11,051 nucleotides of DNA from Deltaproteobacteria bacterium (lineage in GTDB: Bacteria > Desulfobacterota > Desulfobacteria > Desulfobacterales > JAUVKB01): assembly GCA_030596405.1 (NCBI GenBank), contig JAUVKB010000057.1, positions 1 to 11,051 on the forward strand. Reading direction: 5' to 3'. Shown one piece after another: positions 7,043 through 11,051 of this stretch; position 1 is the first letter of the stretch, and every line of letters starts with the position of its first letter. The position numbers and the translations under genes are program-made. The notes under the pieces are model-generated. The model worked only from the letters and a program-made list of their open reading frames with translations, ran no database searches and was not told the origin of the DNA.

Positions 7043-8717
7043 ATTTCAAAAGCGCTTTTATCGCCTCTTTTTTGTCATCAAAAGGGATAATATTTTTCCC
7101 TATGATCTGATATGTTTCGTGGCCCTTCCCTGCAATAAGGACGATATCTCCAGGCCGGGATATCGCAATGCCCAGGTTAATGGCGTTTGCACGATCAGGC
7201 TCGACAACATATCCTTTTTTTTGAAAACCCGATTTAAAATCCGGCAGATCATATTTGTGCGAACAGACCTTGTTCGTTCCATCGACTATTTGGCTGATAA
7301 TTTCCATGGGCGCTTCTCTGCGCGGATTATCTGATGTGATAATAACAAGATCACAAAGCTTAGCGGCTATTTCACCCATCCGCGGTCTTTTGCCTTTATC
7401 CCTGTCACCTCCGCAGCCGAATATGCAGATAATCCGTTTTTTTTCCAATCCCTTGTTTTGTTTTTTGTTCTGTTTTTTGTTTTTTGTTTTGTTCTGGTCT
7501 GCCAAAATTTCCGAATCGATATCGCTTCCGCCTGTTAACAAAGATCTTATCGATGACAGGACATTTTCAAGCGCATCCGGTGTATGTGCGTAATCAATAT
7601 ATACGAACCTTTCCGTGTTGCCCGGAACACGTTCAAGACGTCCGGGCACAAAAGAAAGATTTCTTATGCCGGCTTTAATAGCATCGACAGAAAAATTAAG
7701 CGCAAAACCCGCGCCCACGGCGCAAAGTATGTTCTCCAGGTTATACGCCCCGACTAGAGGTGATATAAAATCAAACGCCCCACTTGTTGCCGTATTGGTC
7801 GTTGCCAAAATTTTACCTTCAATACCGGTTATGTCGAGTTTGACATTTCCCGGTCGTATCGTGTTGTCTGCTGAATGGCCGACTGAAAGCGTATGACACG
7901 GCAACATCCTGACAAGTTTTTTGCCAAGCGGGTCATTGCAGTTTATTACCGCGGTTGCCCGGTCTTTCTTAGGTCCTGAATTTAAATATTTAGTAAAAAG
8001 CTTTTCCTTGCATGACCCGTATGACTCCATATCGTCGTGATAATCGAGGTGATCCTGAGTCAGATTGGTAAATACACCGACGTCGAACCAGCAATTATGT
8101 ACACGGAAAAGATCAAGGGCATGTGATGAGACTTCAACAATAACATGGGTGATCCCCTCTTTGAGCATATCGGAAAGTATCCTCTGGAGATCCAGGGATT
8201 CCGGTGTAGTTACAGGGTTTTCAAACGTCTTTCCTAAATATCTGTAGTTTATGGTACCGATAACGCCCACGTTGACACCGGCGGCTGAAAGTATACTTTC
8301 GATTAAATACGCGGTGGTTGTTTTGCCGTTTGTGCCGGTTATGCCGGTTAAAGACAACTTTCCCGACGGATTGTCGTAAAAATTGGCGGAAATTTCAGAA
8401 AGAGCCTTTCTGGTGTTTTCGACTTCGACAACGACCGAATTTTTTCCAACTAGTTTTTCAACCGGCTTTTGTACGACAACGGCTGATGCGCCCCTTGCTA
8501 ATGCCTCGTCGATAAAATCATGACCGTCTGCCCTAAATCCTGATACGGCAACAAACAATCCCCCGGGCTTAACATCCTGCGCCCTGTAATGAACCGATTT
8601 TATCTCAGGTGTTATCTTAAGGTATTGTTTTGTAACGCTATCGCCGGACGCTACTACCCCTCCCGTGCCTGTAATCCTTTTTACTTTAACAGATTTAAGT
8701 AAACGTGAAAGTTTCAC
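7032..8717 (-). CDS. murE: UDP-MurNAc-L-Ala-D-Glu--meso-diaminopimelate ligase (MurE), with a low-complexity insertion
   Basis: MurE adds the third stem-peptide residue. The DNPR motif (463-466) is the known signature for meso-diaminopimelate rather than L-lysine. Other signatures are the P-loop GTNGKTTT (128-135), TTPESLDLQ (170-178), EVSSHALDLFR (195-205), NLTQDHLDYH (218-227), the probably carbamylated Lys237 in the GSCKEKLF context, YIDYAHTPDALENVL (373-387), FGCGGDRDKGKRP (433-445) and AGKGHETYQ (529-537). At 561 residues it is longer than the usual 490-510. Part of the excess is a Lys/Asn/Gln-rich stretch at about 408-422, between the first helix of the C-terminal domain and the FGCGGDRD strand; all catalytic motifs are intact. 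It starts with GTG, which overlaps the ftsI stop as GTGA. A good GGAG ribosome site 7 bases upstream supports this start. Confidence 0.97.
   Translation of the reverse strand: MKLSRLLKSVKVKRITGTGGVVASGDSVTKQYLKITPEIKSVHYRAQDVKPGGLFVAVSGFRADGHDFIDEALARGASAVVVQKPVEKLVGKNSVVVEVENTRKALSEISANFYDNPSGKLSLTGITGTNGKTTTAYLIESILSAAGVNVGVIGTINYRYLGKTFENPVTTPESLDLQRILSDMLKEGITHVIVEVSSHALDLFRVHNCWFDVGVFTNLTQDHLDYHDDMESYGSCKEKLFTKYLNSGPKKDRATAVINCNDPLGKKLVRMLPCHTLSVGHSADNTIRPGNVKLDITGIEGKILATTNTATSGAFDFISPLVGAYNLENILCAVGAGFALNFSVDAIKAGIRNLSFVPGRLERVPGNTERFVYIDYAHTPDALENVLSSIRSLLTGGSDIDSEILADQNKTKNKKQNKKQNKGLEKKRIICIFGCGGDRDKGKRPRMGEIAAKLCDLVIITSDNPRREAPMEIISQIVDGTNKVCSHKYDLPDFKSGFQKKGYVVEPDRANAINLGIAISRPGDIVLIAGKGHETYQIIGKNIIPFDDKKEAIKALLKYDS
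7452..7496 (-). repeat. A-rich imperfect short tandem repeat inside murE
   Basis: On the coding strand these 45 bases are made of runs of 3-6 A separated by C (units close to CAAAAAA), with only three G residues. They encode MurE residues 408-422, a peptide of Lys, Asn and Gln plus one Thr. A separate run of eight A (7444-7437) follows shortly after, in codons for Glu-Lys-Lys. The repeat is in frame and fits expansion by replication slippage (inference). Confidence 0.75.
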
Positions 8718-10450
8718 CAGCTTACTCCGTTTACTAATGAGGCGGTTAATCTGTCAGTCCCTTTCACGGGAGATATGTTCATATAGTTAAGCGTTTCATA
8801 GGCTATCTTTCGGAATGCCGGAGCTGCAACCGTTCCTCCGTAATGTTTTTCCCGTGGCTCATCAATGATGACAAGTATTGCCACTTCCGGTTTTTCTGCA
8901 GGCGCGAACCCTATAAAGGACGATATATATTTCCCCTTTGAGTATATCCCCTGCTCATTAATTTTCTGGGCGGTCCCGGTTTTGCCGCAGACCGTGTAGC
9001 CTTTAAGCGCCGCATTCACCCCTGTTCCACCCTCACTGATTACGGACATCATCATTTTTTTTACGATTCCGGCCGTTCTTGCCGAAACAGCCCTTCTGAT
9101 CTTTTGAGGCCGTAAAATCTTTACAGGGCAACCATTATGATCCGTTATGGCCCTGACTATGTGAGGTTTCATGAGTACCCCGTCATTTGCAATTGCACAG
9201 GTAGCTGTTAAGAGCTGTATGGCGGATACGGATATTCCCTGCCCAAAAGATATGGCGCCGGCGTCAATTTTCGACCATCGATAATAAGGCATAAGGCTGC
9301 CGGCTGTTTCACCTGGAAAATCTATCCCTGCCTTTTCACCAAAACCGAACTGAATCAGGGCATTGTAAAGAGAGCGGGACCCGGTCAATTCACCTACTTT
9401 GACCGCGCCGATATTGCTCGAATATTTTACGATCTGTTGCAAGGACAGCCATCCGTGTGATTTTATGTCATGGACAATATTTTTCCCTATCCTGTATGAG
9501 CCGTTCTCACAAAAAAAGATTGTATTTTTTGTGCAGACTCCGGACTCTATTGCCGCAGCCGCATTGAATATTTTCATGGTTGAACCGGGTTCAAACTGGT
9601 CGGTTATCGCTCTGTTTCTCCATACCTCCCTGCCGGATAATCCAAATAAGTTCGGGTTAAAAAAAGGATACTGCGCCATCGCCAGCACGGCGCCTGTCGC
9701 GGGATTCATTACGATAACCGATCCATACTTTGCCGAATATTTTACAACAGCCTCTTTGAGCGCATTTTCGGCAATATATTGAACTGTCCGGTCAATAGTT
9801 AGTATAAGGTCGTTCCCCTCATGATCTGCAACTATCTTTTTCTCAGAATCAAATCCCCGTCCGAGCGCGTCCTTTAAGACTGTAACCTTGCAGGAATCAC
9901 CTTGAAGATAACTATTATAATAAAATTCGATTCCTTCCAGGCCGCGACTATCTGTTCCTGAAAATCCAAGAAGATGAGCGGCAAGCGTTTTGTTGGGATA
10001 ATAACGGCTGTGTTCAGGTATGTAATCCATGCCGTAAAACCCGAAATTCTTGACGGCTTTTAGATCCTTAGGTGTCACATAGCGTTTGATCCATACAAAC
10101 GAGCTTTTTGATGCAAGTTTTCGGGATAACTTTGGGGCGTCGATTTTCAGAGCCTGCGCCAAAGATTTTGCAACCGCCTGCGGATCTTTTATACGCGAAG
10201 GATACGCTGCAATAGACGTCACATCGATGCTGACGGCCATTTCCCTACGGTTTGTGTCATATATTGTTCCGCGCTTTCCCTGGAATATGAACGACTTTTC
10301 ATATTGGCCGGCCGCTTTTTGAGACAGCCATGGTCCGCATAAAACCTGCAAATATACAGCTTTTGCACCAATTATCACAAAAAAGATACTAAAGATAAAA
10401 CCGATGAAAAAAATACGTAATCTTATGCGTTTTTTTTCAGTAGTTTTCAT
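8714..10450 (-). CDS. ftsI: Septal peptidoglycan transpeptidase FtsI (class B penicillin-binding protein, PBP3 type)
   Basis: FtsI cross-links stem peptides at the division septum, paired with FtsW. The 578-residue protein has a short basic cytoplasmic tail, one membrane anchor (about 11-37), the class B dimerisation/pedestal domain starting at KRGTIYDTNRREMAVS (59-74), and a C-terminal transpeptidase domain. The active-site motifs are all present: STMK with nucleophile Ser290 (290-293), SSN (344-346) and KTGTAQ (490-495). There is no glycosyltransferase domain and no PASTA repeat, so it is of Gram-negative FtsI type rather than SpoVD/PBP2x type; length matches E. coli FtsI (588). The ATG overlaps the ftsL stop as ATGA, and the stop overlaps the murE GTG. 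Only a weak AGGTTATGG-like sequence lies upstream of the start, so initiation probably depends on coupling with ftsL. PBP2/MrdA is unlikely given the neighbours. Confidence 0.96.
   Translation of the reverse strand: MKTTEKKRIRLRIFFIGFIFSIFFVIIGAKAVYLQVLCGPWLSQKAAGQYEKSFIFQGKRGTIYDTNRREMAVSIDVTSIAAYPSRIKDPQAVAKSLAQALKIDAPKLSRKLASKSSFVWIKRYVTPKDLKAVKNFGFYGMDYIPEHSRYYPNKTLAAHLLGFSGTDSRGLEGIEFYYNSYLQGDSCKVTVLKDALGRGFDSEKKIVADHEGNDLILTIDRTVQYIAENALKEAVVKYSAKYGSVIVMNPATGAVLAMAQYPFFNPNLFGLSGREVWRNRAITDQFEPGSTMKIFNAAAAIESGVCTKNTIFFCENGSYRIGKNIVHDIKSHGWLSLQQIVKYSSNIGAVKVGELTGSRSLYNALIQFGFGEKAGIDFPGETAGSLMPYYRWSKIDAGAISFGQGISVSAIQLLTATCAIANDGVLMKPHIVRAITDHNGCPVKILRPQKIRRAVSARTAGIVKKMMMSVISEGGTGVNAALKGYTVCGKTGTAQKINEQGIYSKGKYISSFIGFAPAEKPEVAILVIIDEPREKHYGGTVAAPAFRKIAYETLNYMNISPVKGTDRLTASLVNGVSW
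8725..8728 (-). promoter_or_regulatory. Ribosome binding site of murE
   Basis: GGAG sits 7 bases before the GTG codon at 8717-8715 and within the last codons of ftsI. It decides the non-ATG start of murE and supports the GTGA stop/start overlap. Confidence 0.65.
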
Positions 10451-10743
10451 GGGATTACCATAACCTGTTCGGAAGACGGTATTGTAAGGCCAAGCTGCTC
10501 TTTTGCTATTTTTATTATCCGTTCCGGAGATTTCAACCGGGTACGTTCAATATTTAAGTTTTTTTGCAGGGTTAAAAGATTCCGGTGGTGATTCTTTTCT
10601 TTTGCTATTTCATATCCGCTCCTGACGCACTGGACTCTGCACCATGTGTAAAACAAGAGTTCCCCAATAAAAATCGACATGAGAAAAAACCAGATTGTCA
10701 TTGCCTTTTGTTTGCCGAATTTTTCTTTCGTACTTTTTTTCAT
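10447..10743 (-). CDS. ftsL: Cell division protein FtsL (small bitopic divisome protein)
   Basis: The 98-residue product has a basic N-terminus (residues 2-13, many Lys), one transmembrane helix at about 16-34, and a periplasmic part predicted to be coiled coil (about 45-70) ending with the conserved-looking LKSPERIIKIAKEQLGL (70-86). This layout and size fit FtsL, which forms a complex with FtsB and FtsQ and activates FtsWI. The family is poorly conserved in sequence, so the call rests on topology, the SPERI..A...LGL ending and the invariant place between rsmH and ftsI. Cys35 and Cys39 lie at the outer edge of the membrane helix. It begins 16 bases after the rsmH stop, with no strong Shine-Dalgarno (only a GCGGTG stretch). 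Its TGA overlaps the ftsI ATG. Confidence 0.88.
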   Translation of the reverse strand: MKKSTKEKFGKQKAMTIWFFLMSIFIGELLFYTWCRVQCVRSGYEIAKEKNHHRNLLTLQKNLNIERTRLKSPERIIKIAKEQLGLTIPSSEQVMVIP

Positions 10744-10759
10744 TACATAAAAACACCGC

Positions 10760-11051
10760 TTAAATTTTTTCCACTGCCCTAAGTCTTGTGCTTCTTGCCA
10801 TAGGGTTTTTTAAGATTTCTTCCACAGTCGGACGCTGTGCTTTTTTAGTTAATGAGCGCACCATTTTCTTTTTATTACAAACACATTTTGGAAAACCCGG
10901 GGGGCAAGTACATTCTTTTTCAAGAGTTTTGAATCGCTGTTTTACAATTCTGTCTTCTAAAGAATGGAATGATAAAACGCAGAGGCGACCATTTGGATTT
11001 AGAAAATCAACGGCATTTTTCAGAAAAGAATCGAGTCTTTCCAGTTCATTA
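10760..11051 (-). CDS. rsmH: 16S rRNA (cytosine(1402)-N(4))-methyltransferase RsmH (MraW), C-terminal part, cut by the right edge
   Basis: RsmH methylates N4 of C1402 in 16S rRNA using S-adenosylmethionine and is usually the second gene of the dcw cluster after mraZ. I translated the last 96 residues from the right edge to the TAA at 10762-10760; about two thirds of a roughly 310-residue protein is missing. Signatures are NELERLDSFL (1-10 of the fragment), GRLCVLSFHSLEDRIVKQRF (21-40), the most conserved block of the family, and the ending NPMARSTRLRAVEK (82-95). A four-cysteine stretch, CTC-x6-CVC (fragment residues 47-58), lies between them and looks like a metal knuckle. The open frame is not closed by an ATG inside the window. 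It is the first gene visible in the transcript, 16 bases before ftsL. Confidence 0.96.
   Translation of the reverse strand, partial: NELERLDSFLKNAVDFLNPNGRLCVLSFHSLEDRIVKQRFKTLEKECTCPPGFPKCVCNKKKMVRSLTKKAQRPTVEEILKNPMARSTRLRAVEKI

Noticed and set aside
4107..8336. Identical 19-base string at 4107-4125 and 8318-8336, with near copies at about 6650-6668 and 430-450
   Set aside because: It looked like a dispersed repeat, but every copy encodes the GTNGKTTT-type P-loop of a Mur ligase (murD, murE, murF, murC). Shared ancestry and codon use explain it.
9399..9782. 127-codon open frame on the plus strand
   Set aside because: Antisense to the catalytic part of ftsI (around the STMK motif). The frame is a by-product of codon use in ftsI and shows no family features.
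1..11051. A novel defence, mobile or biosynthetic system in the window
   Set aside because: Every base outside small gaps belongs to recognisable dcw genes in the classical order with intact active sites. There are no insertion sequences, integrases, terminal repeats or unknown genes.

Overview
The window is one uninterrupted stretch of a division and cell-wall (dcw) cluster, transcribed right to left on the minus strand. In transcription order it holds the end of rsmH (cut by the right edge), then ftsL, ftsI, murE, murF, mraY, murD, ftsW, murG, and the first part of murC (cut by the left edge). No gene is supported on the plus strand, and I see no RNA gene, mobile element, CRISPR array or phage gene. 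No gap between genes exceeds about 66 bases.

The gene order matches the classical Gram-negative dcw order as in E. coli, and murB, ftsQ, ftsA and ftsZ would be expected beyond the left edge. MurE carries the DNPR motif of the meso-diaminopimelate-adding enzymes, and FtsI has no PASTA domains. The somewhat AT-rich composition, the overall style of the proteins, and the cysteine-rich RsmH tail suggest a Gram-negative bacterium, possibly a Desulfobacterota (former deltaproteobacterial) lineage. That taxonomic guess is inference from memory of the families, not from a search.

The genes act together. MurC, MurD, MurE and MurF add L-Ala, D-Glu, meso-DAP and D-Ala-D-Ala to UDP-MurNAc in the cytoplasm. 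MraY transfers the product to undecaprenyl phosphate (lipid I), and MurG adds GlcNAc (lipid II). FtsW polymerises the glycan and FtsI cross-links it at the septum, with FtsL as a bitopic divisome scaffold. RsmH methylates 16S rRNA.

Four junctions use a 4-base stop/start overlap (ftsL/ftsI, ftsI/murE, murD/ftsW, ftsW/murG) and murE/murF overlap by 11 bases, so translational coupling is likely. No promoter is evident inside the window; it probably lies to the right of the window, upstream of rsmH.

This is a conserved housekeeping locus and I found no new system in it. The two points most worth a second look are a terminator-like hairpin with a U tract between murG and murC, and a low-complexity Lys/Asn/Gln insertion in MurE encoded by an A-rich repeat.
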